Assembly: GCF_014207565.1 (NCBI RefSeq)
Contig: NZ_JACHGJ010000009.1
Span: forward strand, 1 to 64,000
DNA: 64,000 nucleotides
Origin: Spirochaeta isovalerica
GTDB taxonomy: Bacteria; Spirochaetota; Spirochaetia; DSM-2461
Direction of reading: 5' to 3'
Under the pieces are notes generated by a model. It was not told where the DNA came from. It searched no databases and worked only from the letters and a program-made list of their open reading frames with translations. A program made the translations under genes and the position numbers. Shown here one piece after another: positions 1 to 7,511 of the stretch; position 1 is the stretch's first letter; each line of letters opens with the position of its first letter.

Positions 1-16
1 TTTTATTGAGTTTCAT
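1..16 (-). CDS. First codons of a third cassette gene (partial)
   Basis: On the minus strand a GGGAG Shine-Dalgarno sequence is followed six bases later by ATG and an open frame reading MKLNK up to the window edge. It lies about 78 bases past the attC crossover at 94/95, the expected place for the gene of the next cassette. Only five codons are visible, so no product can be named. Confidence 0.45.
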
Positions 17-88
17 ACAAGACTCCCTGAGATGATATAGATTAATTATATATTAGCATATAATTTTCCGAATTTGTATAATTTTGAA

Positions 89-221
89 ATATAACGTCGC
101 CATAACGAGCCGACTCGCTTCTGTAGCGCAGCGGAAGAATTGGCGCTGCATTTGCCTCAGAGCGAAGCGGCGAGCAGATGCTGTGCCAAAGACTCGGTCT
201 CTGTTCATGGCTTTGTTATAT
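89..221 (-). other. attC site of the AAA-ATPase cassette
   Basis: In cassette orientation the site opens with the R'' box ATATAAC and ends with the R' box GTTATAT. Inner boxes pair imperfectly (GCCATGAAC against GTTATGGCG), with extra unpaired bases as in known attC hairpins, and the centre is a further imperfect palindrome. The stop codon of the ATPase gene (227-229) lies only five bases before the site, as usual in cassettes. The predicted G^TT crossover falls between plus-strand bases 95 and 94. Confidence 0.8.
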
Positions 222-2215
222 AGAGTTTACATATCAATCCCTTTTATTTGAAAGAGATGAAGTATTTTTCTTATTGTCATTGATAATTTATTACTTGGTT
301 CATTGGATATATATTTAAGATAAGGAGTCGTACTATCATTAGGTAAATTATAATTACTACGTAATTTTGAAATAATTATATTTAGTGCAATTTTACCATC
401 AACAACTGATGTCGGATCTTCGTCCCATTTTGTTTCCCACTGAGATTTGCTATTATATACTGTATTATCTATAAAAGTATCATTCAATTCTGTTTTTAAA
501 CCAGTTTGAATAATTGATTCCCAATCTGTTTCGGACTTTATTGTTTTAAGATTCAGGATTTTACCGACATGTTTTTTTATTTTATCTTCTATATTTAATA
601 ATGCCAGTTTTTTAATGCTAATATCTTTATTATCATCAATTACAGAATTTATTATTGTTTCAATATCTTCCAGTTTAATATCATCTTCTTCCAAACCATA
701 AGCATTTCTATTATTATAGATCCAATTATAAATTGACTCAGCATCTATAAGAGAATTCTCCAATTCATGCATATCAATGCATAGAAATGAGTTAATAAAA
801 AAAGGTTCATCAATTTGCTTCAATTCTTCAATAGAGTCAATACTATCACCATCAACTAAGAATACGACCTTTGTATCAGAAAGTTCATTTTTAACATCCT
901 GGATATTCTTGTATATTTTGATAACTTCATCACAAGAGCCTGCAGATCGTATTTCAATACCATTTAACGCAGAAATCTTTTTGAAAAGTTGCTTATCAGT
1001 ATCACCTTCAACATAAAGAATATATTGATTATACTGGCTAATATCATATTTTATAAATGAATCATTGATATCATTATTTATAAGTTTACTTACACCTTCA
1101 TTTATAATGAAATTCTCACCTTCTTTTTCATTGAGTCGCATTAAATATTTGGAATGGGTTAAAAAAATGAAAGTATTAAATTTTATACTTTTGTAATATT
1201 TTTCGGACTTCAGAGGTATTTTTACATTTCTAGTTTTCATATACTCAAATAAGTTGTCTTGTTTTGTAAATGAAATAAACTCAATATACAATTTGCGAAG
1301 TAATTCTTCATGAAAATGATTTTCAAATTCATCAAGACAGATTATTGAAAATTTTTGTAAATAAATAAGATGAAAAATAGTCAGTAAAGTAGCTTTTTCT
1401 CCTGCACTAAAATTTCTTATATCATAATTTTGACCTGATTCAGACTTACCCATAATAAAGAATTCATTCATTGAGTTGTTAGCACTAATTTTTTGAAATC
1501 TACTTTTTGGAAACATTAGTTTAAAGATATTAAATGCTGTTTGAAATTGATGATTTCTACTTGGTTTATGTGGAGATATTCTTTCATAAATATGATTTTC
1601 AATTATTGTGATATATGCGTTTTTATAAATTTCTTCAGGAAAAAAGAGTGCATCTATAATTCCATTGTTCTTTTTATTATTAATTCTTGCTTTATCAATT
1701 CCATAAGTTGTTTCATCAGCTGTTTTATATGGTAATATATATAAAAAAAGAGAATCAGGCTCATCTACATTCCAATATTCACTGATTTTCCCTTCAGAAT
1801 CATTTGTTTTAAATTCAGGAATATATGAGTCACCATTTTTTTTAGCTTTTAATTCTAAATAATACTCTATAGCATCAATACTATATGTAAATTTTATAGA
1901 TGCTTTTTTATTATGAAAATAATCATTAAATTCATAACTGACTAATTTTTCAATTTCAGAAAAATTATCATGATCTGATAAATCACTATTTTGATATATA
2001 TAAACTTGTTCAATGAAGTGGAGGGCTTTAAATAGTGTTGATTTACCACAACCATTTTTTCCTGCAATACACTGTATTTTGTCAGATAGATCAACATTCA
2101 GTTTACGGAATCGTTTTACATTTACTATTTCAATATTGATATATTTCATTCTGCCCTCATTTTTATAGTAATATTAGTATACAAATATCTTATTTTAAAC
2201 AATTTTTCTATATAA
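95..2215 (-). mobile_element. Gene cassette 2 (AAA ATPase / DUF4435), 2121 bp
   Basis: The cassette runs from the crossover in the first attC (2216/2215) to the crossover in the second (95/94). Its first bases (TTATATAG) are complementary to the R'' box of its own attC, which is the internal consistency expected of an excisable circle. It holds one gene with a 66-base AT-rich leader that could carry its own promoter (TTGTTT, 15 bases, TATACT). Confidence 0.75.
227..2149 (-). CDS. AAA ATPase with C-terminal TOPRIM-like DUF4435 domain
   Basis: A 640-residue SMC/RecF-type ATPase. Visible motifs are Walker A GKNGCGKST (30-38), an ABC-signature-like FSAGEK (247-252), Walker B IICLDEF (268-274) and a switch-histidine segment FLTHS (329-333). 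A second domain carries EGDTD (381-385), DGD (433-435) and HELEN (461-465), the acidic pattern of DUF4435, a TOPRIM-related fold that also resembles OLD-family nucleases. ATP-driven DNA or RNA cleavage or binding is therefore likely, but the substrate is unknown. A GAGGG Shine-Dalgarno sits five bases before the ATG. Location in an integron cassette and very low GC indicate horizontal transfer. Related ATPase-TOPRIM proteins act in phage defence; that role here is inference. Confidence 0.8.
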   Translation of the reverse strand: MKYINIEIVNVKRFRKLNVDLSDKIQCIAGKNGCGKSTLFKALHFIEQVYIYQNSDLSDHDNFSEIEKLVSYEFNDYFHNKKASIKFTYSIDAIEYYLELKAKKNGDSYIPEFKTNDSEGKISEYWNVDEPDSLFLYILPYKTADETTYGIDKARINNKKNNGIIDALFFPEEIYKNAYITIIENHIYERISPHKPSRNHQFQTAFNIFKLMFPKSRFQKISANNSMNEFFIMGKSESGQNYDIRNFSAGEKATLLTIFHLIYLQKFSIICLDEFENHFHEELLRKLYIEFISFTKQDNLFEYMKTRNVKIPLKSEKYYKSIKFNTFIFLTHSKYLMRLNEKEGENFIINEGVSKLINNDINDSFIKYDISQYNQYILYVEGDTDKQLFKKISALNGIEIRSAGSCDEVIKIYKNIQDVKNELSDTKVVFLVDGDSIDSIEELKQIDEPFFINSFLCIDMHELENSLIDAESIYNWIYNNRNAYGLEEDDIKLEDIETIINSVIDDNKDISIKKLALLNIEDKIKKHVGKILNLKTIKSETDWESIIQTGLKTELNDTFIDNTVYNSKSQWETKWDEDPTSVVDGKIALNIIISKLRSNYNLPNDSTTPYLKYISNEPSNKLSMTIRKILHLFQIKGIDM

Positions 2216-2318
2216 CATCGCCATAACCTGTTTTCCGTAAATGGCGAGAATCCTGCCTGCGTAGCAGAACAAGCAGGATTCTTGACATAGGAAAATCTGG
2301 TTCATGGCTTTGTTCTAC
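2210..2318 (-). other. attC site of the MFS cassette
   Basis: In cassette orientation the site begins with R'' GTAGAAC, then GCCATGAACC, and ends with GGTTATGGCGAT and R' GTTATAT. The arms pair with bulged bases, and a strong inner hairpin (GAATCCTGC against GCAGGATTC) fills the centre. It starts 21 bases after the transporter stop codon. The crossover G^TT lies between plus-strand bases 2216 and 2215. The outer arms match those of the attC at 89-221. Confidence 0.85.
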
Positions 2319-3876
2319 AGCGATTTATTTTATTGTTTATTATTCATAATCAACAGTTGCTCGAAAAGTAGTTTCTGAATGTAATTTAATAAATACAATT
2401 ATAATCGCTAAAATAAATAAAATTGAACCTGATAAATAAAAACTTATTCCAATCCCCCAAATATCCCAAACTGCTCCAATTAGGATTTGACCCAATATTC
2501 CGGATATTGAGATAAATATTCTGAATTTAGAAAGCGATTTTCCTATATTTGTAAATAGTGATTTATTGATATGATCATCTGTGTAAATTGTTGTAATATT
2601 TGATATCAGTTCGAAAGTGAACCACAATGTAATGATTACTATTAAATTATTAATATTCATCATAGCGATGAGTAAAATAGCTTGAATTAGAAAATTAGTT
2701 ATTAACATGTTTTTAACAGCAAAAGAACTGAATAATTTATAGACTTTTACTGCTATAAGATTTGAAACACCATATACGATAAAAAATACAACGCCTACAT
2801 CTTGGATTTTTAAATTATGAGCATCATTTAGGAAAATCACGAATCTATTGATTATTAATGCAATACCAAAAGCTTCTAATGAGTAGATAAAGGTATACTT
2901 TTTCAAATTCGTAATATCAATTTGGCTTTCAGTATCTCTTTTCAGCTTCTGTTTTACATTTTTGAGAGAAAATAGAAAAACTGTTGAGATCAGTTCAATC
3001 AAACCTGATACAATAAAAATTAAAGGTATATTGTGAGTAAAGATATATAAATATATTAGAGTGAAACCTCCAATTGAAGCTCCGATGGTTCCATACATAT
3101 TTATTTTTGCAATAAAGGATTTATAATTGTCTTCGGGAATAACTTCTCTATAATAGGGAGTAAGTGAAGTCTGATATATCTTGGCAAAAAGAGATTTAAA
3201 GAAAATAAATATATACAATATGTATATACTGTCGAAAACTCCATAGCATGATAGGAAAATAGCAGAACCAATATTTCCAATAATTATTAATTTAACACGA
3301 TGTACTTTATCACTCAGCGAAGAGAAATAATAGTCAATAACTGTATTTACGATTGCAGGAATTATAAATGCTAATGCTACTGTGAGCATACTTTCTGTTT
3401 TATTCCAAACAAGAAAAGATAGAAAAATGAAAATCACGCCTTGGTCAAAGTTACCTAAAAAAACATGCCGGTGTAAAGAACTTATGGTTTTATTTGTTTC
3501 TATACTCAATGTGCGGATTCCCCCGAGATTAGTATATCTTTATATTAACACATATACTTTATTATTAAACATATTATTTATTTCTAATTTATTATATCTT
3601 TTCAAACTTTCCATTTGGAATTTTCTATGGTTACCATCGGAGGTTAAATTCTCCAATAATAAATTCTTTGCAAGCTTTCTATTTTTATTTTCTATATTGT
3701 TAATTATTAAACAATAATATCAATTCAATAAAACGGAGACTATTTCATTCTTACTGATTCTATTTTATTTAACCATAAATCCTTATTTCCGCCGCTGGCG
3801 GATTATTATGTTCTGAATTTGTTACCAGAATACACAAAGCATAAAAAATCATCGATCATATCTTGGATCTGTAGAA
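2216..3876 (-). mobile_element. Gene cassette 1 (MFS transporter), 1661 bp
   Basis: The right boundary is inferred from TTCTACAG at 3869-3876 (minus-strand reading). It follows a G and is the exact complement expected for the R'' box (GTAGAAC) of this cassette's own attC at 2210-2318. The cassette has an unusually long untranslated leader of about 367 bases before the transporter start, containing a small GC-rich hairpin (CCGCC...GGCGG near 3789-3800) and no convincing gene. Confidence 0.65.
2340..3509 (-). CDS. MFS-type membrane transporter (integron cassette gene)
   Basis: A 389-residue protein made almost entirely of hydrophobic segments, about 12 predicted, with the loop between helices 2 and 3 reading SLSDKVHR. 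This is a good fit to the major facilitator motif A (G-x-L-a-D-r-x-G-r). Transporters of this size often export drugs or other small molecules; no substrate can be read from the sequence. The start appears to be TTG, preceded by a GGGGG Shine-Dalgarno about eleven bases upstream. An in-frame ATG is not available near the amino end. It is the first cassette gene after attI, so it may be the most strongly expressed of the array. Confidence 0.75.
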   Translation of the reverse strand: MSIETNKTISSLHRHVFLGNFDQGVIFIFLSFLVWNKTESMLTVALAFIIPAIVNTVIDYYFSSLSDKVHRVKLIIIGNIGSAIFLSCYGVFDSIYILYIFIFFKSLFAKIYQTSLTPYYREVIPEDNYKSFIAKINMYGTIGASIGGFTLIYLYIFTHNIPLIFIVSGLIELISTVFLFSLKNVKQKLKRDTESQIDITNLKKYTFIYSLEAFGIALIINRFVIFLNDAHNLKIQDVGVVFFIVYGVSNLIAVKVYKLFSSFAVKNMLITNFLIQAILLIAMMNINNLIVIITLWFTFELISNITTIYTDDHINKSLFTNIGKSLSKFRIFISISGILGQILIGAVWDIWGIGISFYLSGSILFILAIIIVFIKLHSETTFRATVDYE

Positions 3877-4027
3877 CATAACTTATTATCCAGTTCTCTG
3901 AATTTTTGCCCCTAAGCCTATATTCACACGCATATTCTTAAAAATCAAACATTTATCTTGCAATAATTCTGCATAACACTTAACATATGTGTTGTTATAT
4001 TGAATCTGTATAATAATTGGAGTTTTT
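3877..4027. other. Candidate attI and intI promoter region
   Basis: This stretch between the first cassette boundary and intI should hold the attI recombination site and the cassette promoter. On the minus strand two further GTTRRRY-like boxes occur (GTTAAGT at 3978-3984; GTTATG just before the crossover). For intI itself there is a TATAAT at 4009-4014 and a GGAG Shine-Dalgarno at 4019-4022. A dyad AACAC-N9-GTGTT at 3975-3993 overlaps the position expected for a -35 box and could be an operator, for example for LexA, which controls many integron integrases. No gene is seen here. Confidence 0.5.
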
Positions 4028-5362
4028 ATGAACCTTGAGGTTTTTCTCATCCGAAAATGCGGTGTTAATAATAAGAAAGTGTCATATTACTTGCGATGGA
4101 TAAACAAATTCCAGATTTTTTCAAGATATAACTCTGATTCAAATGATATCTGGAAATTCCAGCAATCCCTAATTGGTCATTACGCCGACTGGCAGATTGA
4201 GCAGGCAGCAGAGGCTGCTAAGTTTTTTTTATATTACAGATCAAGCGTCAGTAACATTGATGTAAGCCGGGCTATAAACAACAGGGAGAACTCTGATTCA
4301 TGGCTGAAGCTATCAAATCAGTATAGAGACGCTCTCAGATTAAAACACCGCTCCTTTCAGACAGAAAAAGCATATCTAAACTGGATACGGTCTTTTAGTT
4401 TTTATCTTAAGAAAAAAGATCCCGAGAGTCTGTCAAATTCAGATTTCAAGGATTTCCTTACCTACCTCGCCGTTGAGAAAGGTGTATCCTCATCAACCCA
4501 GAATCAGGCATTCAATGCTTTGCTTTTCCTTTATAAATTCATTCTCAATATTGAAGTAACAGATATGGAATGTGCACTCAGATCTTCCAGGGTTCAACGG
4601 CTGCCAGTTGTTCTTTCCCAAAGAGAGATAAGAGGAATTTTTGAGAACCTCTCATATCCTTTTAATCTGATGTGTTCGCTAATATATGGCGGTGGATTGA
4701 GGCTTGAAGAATGCCTTTCCCTTCGTTTAAAGGATCTGGATTTGGAGAAGGGTATCATAACTGTCGTTATGGGTAAGGGAAACAAGGATCGGCAGACCAT
4801 GCTGCCGGCTTCTGTACAGGATTCCTTAAAAAAGCATCTTGCTTCTGTAAAAGCTTTGTATAACAAAGACAGAATTAACGATAATCCGGGTGTCCAGATT
4901 CCTGTTTCTCTGAAAAGAAAATACCCGAATGCAGATAAAGAGTGGGGGTGGTACTGGGTTTTCCCTTCAAATTCGCTTTGCAAAGATCCCTATTCTATGA
5001 ATTTGTGTCGCTATCATCGACATCCGTCATCTCTGCAGAAGACTTTTAAAGAAGCTCTCAGGATGTCCGGTGTACCTAAAAAGGCATCAGTCCATACATT
5101 GAGGCACAGTTTTGCGACACACCTGCTGGAAGCCGGGTATGATATCAGAACAATTCAGGAATTATTGGGTCACAGTTCTCTGCAGACAACAATGATTTAT
5201 ACTCATGTAGCCGGTAAGAATAAATTGGGCATTATCAGTCCTATGGACAGGGATGATATTATCTGCGAGTCCCGTCCTCTTCCCTACGGTCGTGTCCCTC
5301 TTCCGGACTGTCCTCAGCCGGAAGTTCAACTTCAAGAAGCTGCGGTCCGAACTGCCGTATAA
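4028..5362 (+). CDS. intI: Integron integrase IntI (tyrosine recombinase)
   Basis: A 444-residue tyrosine recombinase that would insert and excise cassettes at attI and attC. Catalytic residues are all visible: Arg225 (GLRLEE), Lys250/253, His356-x-x-Arg359 (HTLRH), His382 (LGHS) and Tyr391 (MIYTHV). The segment 300-330, containing EWGWYWVFPS and DPYS, is the extra helix region specific to IntI that binds bulged bases of attC; XerC and XerD lack it. About 95 residues precede the usual core-binding domain, so the protein is longer than the ~337 residues of class 1 IntI. After the usual end (SPMD) a 37-residue tail runs into the convergent antiporter gene (104 bp overlap). The tail is probably not functional sequence of the family. 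Confidence 0.93.
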   Translation: MNLEVFLIRKCGVNNKKVSYYLRWINKFQIFSRYNSDSNDIWKFQQSLIGHYADWQIEQAAEAAKFFLYYRSSVSNIDVSRAINNRENSDSWLKLSNQYRDALRLKHRSFQTEKAYLNWIRSFSFYLKKKDPESLSNSDFKDFLTYLAVEKGVSSSTQNQAFNALLFLYKFILNIEVTDMECALRSSRVQRLPVVLSQREIRGIFENLSYPFNLMCSLIYGGGLRLEECLSLRLKDLDLEKGIITVVMGKGNKDRQTMLPASVQDSLKKHLASVKALYNKDRINDNPGVQIPVSLKRKYPNADKEWGWYWVFPSNSLCKDPYSMNLCRYHRHPSSLQKTFKEALRMSGVPKKASVHTLRHSFATHLLEAGYDIRTIQELLGHSSLQTTMIYTHVAGKNKLGIISPMDRDDIICESRPLPYGRVPLPDCPQPEVQLQEAAVRTAV

Positions 5363-6503
5363 GAATAAGCCCCAATGGTGCAGTAAAAACAATAGCCATA
5401 ACGGCATAAGCCAGGATCTCCTCACCGTGAGCAATTCCCGCTGCCAGGGGGACAGATCCCATAGCTGCTTGAACGGTTGCTTTCGGGAGATAGGAAAAAA
5501 CGCAAAACCATCGCTCTTTCCAGGAGACGGGTGCAAATAAAACGGAAAATAGAACGCCGGCGGATCGGGCGATCAACCCCAGAAAGATAATAAGCAATCC
5601 TTTCAATCCCGCATCGAGTGCAACAGAGATATCAACTGACATACCGATGAGGACAAAAAGAAGGATTTCGGCAAAGACCCAGGCTTTATTGAGATTGTAG
5701 GCCAGTTCATGAGCGGCTCTTTCTGATTTTTCCAGCAGGATAAATCCCGTGGTCATAACACCAAGTAGAGCGGCAAGATGCAGCCAGTCGCCGACCTGTA
5801 CGAGTAGTATCGCCGTCCCCAGAAGGAGTAGTGTTTTTTCTGTAGCCCGGATTCTCTCATGGTTCCGGTTGAAATACCAGACGAGAAAAAATCCGACGAT
5901 CAGCCCGACGGCAACACCACCTCCGATAGAGAGAGGTATTTGAGCTACCGATTTCAATAGAGAAACGTCGTTTCCTCCGGCGACTCCCAGGAAGATGGTA
6001 AATATGGTAATGGCAAAAACATCATCCATAGATGCCCCCGCCAGGATCATGGTGGGGATATCGTTCTTTTTACCGAATCCCCTTTCTTTAAGGTCAAGCA
6101 TGGACGGGACGACAACAGCCGGCGATACGGCAGCGAGAAGAAATGCGGCGACTCCTGCCACAGCCAGTTCGAACCCTGCGATTTTATGAAAAAGGAACAT
6201 GAGAAAAAAACCTTCAGACAGGCAGGGAATAAATGAGAGCAGAACTGCCGGCAGGCCCACTTTTTTCAATGTTGCCCTGCTGATTCCCAATCCCGCTCTC
6301 AACAATATGACAATCAGGGCAAGGGATTTGAAAAAGGGAGAGATTTCCCAGATCACTTCGGGAAAAACAGACCTGTAAAAATAGGATAAGGCTATTCCGA
6401 GTAGAGTCATGCCCAGAACGGAAGGGAGTCCCATTCTGGTGAAAAGCTTTCCTGTAAGCCATCCGCCAATAAGAATCAGAACAATCAGAAAGTTTAGGGT
6501 CAT
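5259..6503 (-). CDS. Monovalent cation:proton antiporter (CPA family)
   Basis: A 414-residue protein with about 12 membrane helices and no soluble TrkA-N domain. The unwound-helix region AGASMDD, with paired aspartates, matches the ion-binding centre of CPA-type Na+(K+)/H+ exchangers. It would use the proton or sodium gradient to regulate internal pH and salt. The gene starts nine bases after the PAS-GGDEF gene and is probably co-transcribed with it. Its last ~30 residues are hydrophilic and lie in the overlap with intI, so the tail may be altered by the integron junction. Which cation is moved cannot be told. Confidence 0.8.
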   Translation of the reverse strand: MTLNFLIVLILIGGWLTGKLFTRMGLPSVLGMTLLGIALSYFYRSVFPEVIWEISPFFKSLALIVILLRAGLGISRATLKKVGLPAVLLSFIPCLSEGFFLMFLFHKIAGFELAVAGVAAFLLAAVSPAVVVPSMLDLKERGFGKKNDIPTMILAGASMDDVFAITIFTIFLGVAGGNDVSLLKSVAQIPLSIGGGVAVGLIVGFFLVWYFNRNHERIRATEKTLLLLGTAILLVQVGDWLHLAALLGVMTTGFILLEKSERAAHELAYNLNKAWVFAEILLFVLIGMSVDISVALDAGLKGLLIIFLGLIARSAGVLFSVLFAPVSWKERWFCVFSYLPKATVQAAMGSVPLAAGIAHGEEILAYAVMAIVFTAPLGLILIRQFGPQLLEVELPAEDSPEEGHDRREEDGTRR

Positions 6504-6512
6504 ACTTACATA

Positions 6513-7442
6513 CTATGACAGAACGGTCTGGTTTCGTCCTGCGTTTTTTCCTCTATAAAGTGCAATATCCGCCAGATTTATACATTCTTCAATAGTCTGG
6601 TTCTCTCGATACCGGGATACGCCGAGTGTAATAGAAACGGGTATATTTTCATTTTTATATATGAATTTATGGTCAAGGACGGCCAGTCTGAGCTTCTCTG
6701 CTGAGATTTCACCGCCTTCAGCTTCTGTTTCCGGGAGGAGAATGAGAAACTCTTCTCCTCCCCATCGGCAGCATAAATCCTGTTCCCGAAGTTTGGTTTT
6801 GAAGATTTCCGAAATTGCGACGAGAACATAATCTCCGCATTCATGGCCATATTTGTCGTTTATTCCTTTAAAAAGATCAATATCGAGGAGAATAAGCGAA
6901 AAAGACTTACCTCTTCTGGTGCTCCTGACAGCTTCAATGTGAATTTCTTCAAGCATTTTTCTTCTGTTAAAGAGCCCTGTTAAAGAATCTGTTCCGGCTA
7001 ACTCCCTCAAGAGGTTTTCATATTTTTTCCTTTCCGAAACATCTCTGACTATACTGAAAAAATACTGAGGATTTCCCTTCTTATCCGTAACAAGCGTAAC
7101 ATCGTTTTCCCCATATAACAGCGTTCCGTCTTTTTTCTTGAACACCCGCTCGTAGATGGGAAGATGCTTTCCCTGAGCCAGCGCTTTTTTAACGATCAGG
7201 CTTTCGCCCACTTCATGTTCGGCAATAAACAAATCAGCTCTTTTCCCTTCGATTTCGCTTTTCTCATAACCGAGCATTTCTGCAGCTCTCTGATTGACTT
7301 CACGATGGGTCCCATCCATATTGATGAGAAAGACAGCGTCATTTGTCCTGTCGAACAGAGCATTATATCGTTTTTCAGTTTCTTCCAGTTTCCTTATCCG
7401 CTCAAGAAGCTGACTGATTTCTTCCCGGGTATACTCTTTCAT
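6513..7442 (-). CDS. PAS-domain diguanylate cyclase
   Basis: A 309-residue cytosolic protein: a short coiled coil (about 1-30), a PAS domain with PAC segment (about 30-145) ending in the typical DVSERK linker, and a GGDEF domain (about 150-309). The active site reads GGEEF, a functional variant. RxxD (REQD) stands exactly five residues before it, an intact product-inhibition site. It should make cyclic di-GMP in response to a signal sensed by PAS. The ATG at 7442 is chosen over a TTG seven codons upstream. No Shine-Dalgarno precedes it, and a TATAAT lies nine bases upstream, so the transcript may be nearly leaderless. It is divergent from the sensor kinase gene. Confidence 0.9.
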   Translation of the reverse strand: MKEYTREEISQLLERIRKLEETEKRYNALFDRTNDAVFLINMDGTHREVNQRAAEMLGYEKSEIEGKRADLFIAEHEVGESLIVKKALAQGKHLPIYERVFKKKDGTLLYGENDVTLVTDKKGNPQYFFSIVRDVSERKKYENLLRELAGTDSLTGLFNRRKMLEEIHIEAVRSTRRGKSFSLILLDIDLFKGINDKYGHECGDYVLVAISEIFKTKLREQDLCCRWGGEEFLILLPETEAEGGEISAEKLRLAVLDHKFIYKNENIPVSITLGVSRYRENQTIEECINLADIALYRGKNAGRNQTVLS

Positions 7443-7511
7443 ATTAAATATATTATATGTCAAATGGCATCTAACTTGCCAACAAGCCTATCCGCCCTTA
7501 TCATATCCTCT

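Larger units (their letters stand above)
1..5362. mobile_element. Integron: intI, candidate attI and at least three gene cassettes
   Basis: An integron-type tyrosine integrase on + lies at the right. To its left, genes on - are separated by attC sites at 2210-2318 and 89-221. The cassettes read away from the integrase, the classical divergent layout, unlike the reversed intI reported for Treponema denticola. The cassettes are far richer in AT than the chromosome that starts near 5260. The two attC sites share nearly identical outer arms, which is typical of a resident chromosomal array rather than a mosaic mobile integron. The array continues beyond the left edge of the window. Confidence 0.85.

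Noticed and set aside
3781-3840. A possible third attC around the CCGCC/GGCGG hairpin
   Set aside because: No paired outer R and L boxes could be found around it; it fits better as a hairpin in the cassette leader.
7164-7511. Amino-terminal extension of the sensor kinase
   Set aside because: It overlaps the divergent PAS-GGDEF gene and puts about 116 residues before a normal membrane start; no ribosome site supports it.
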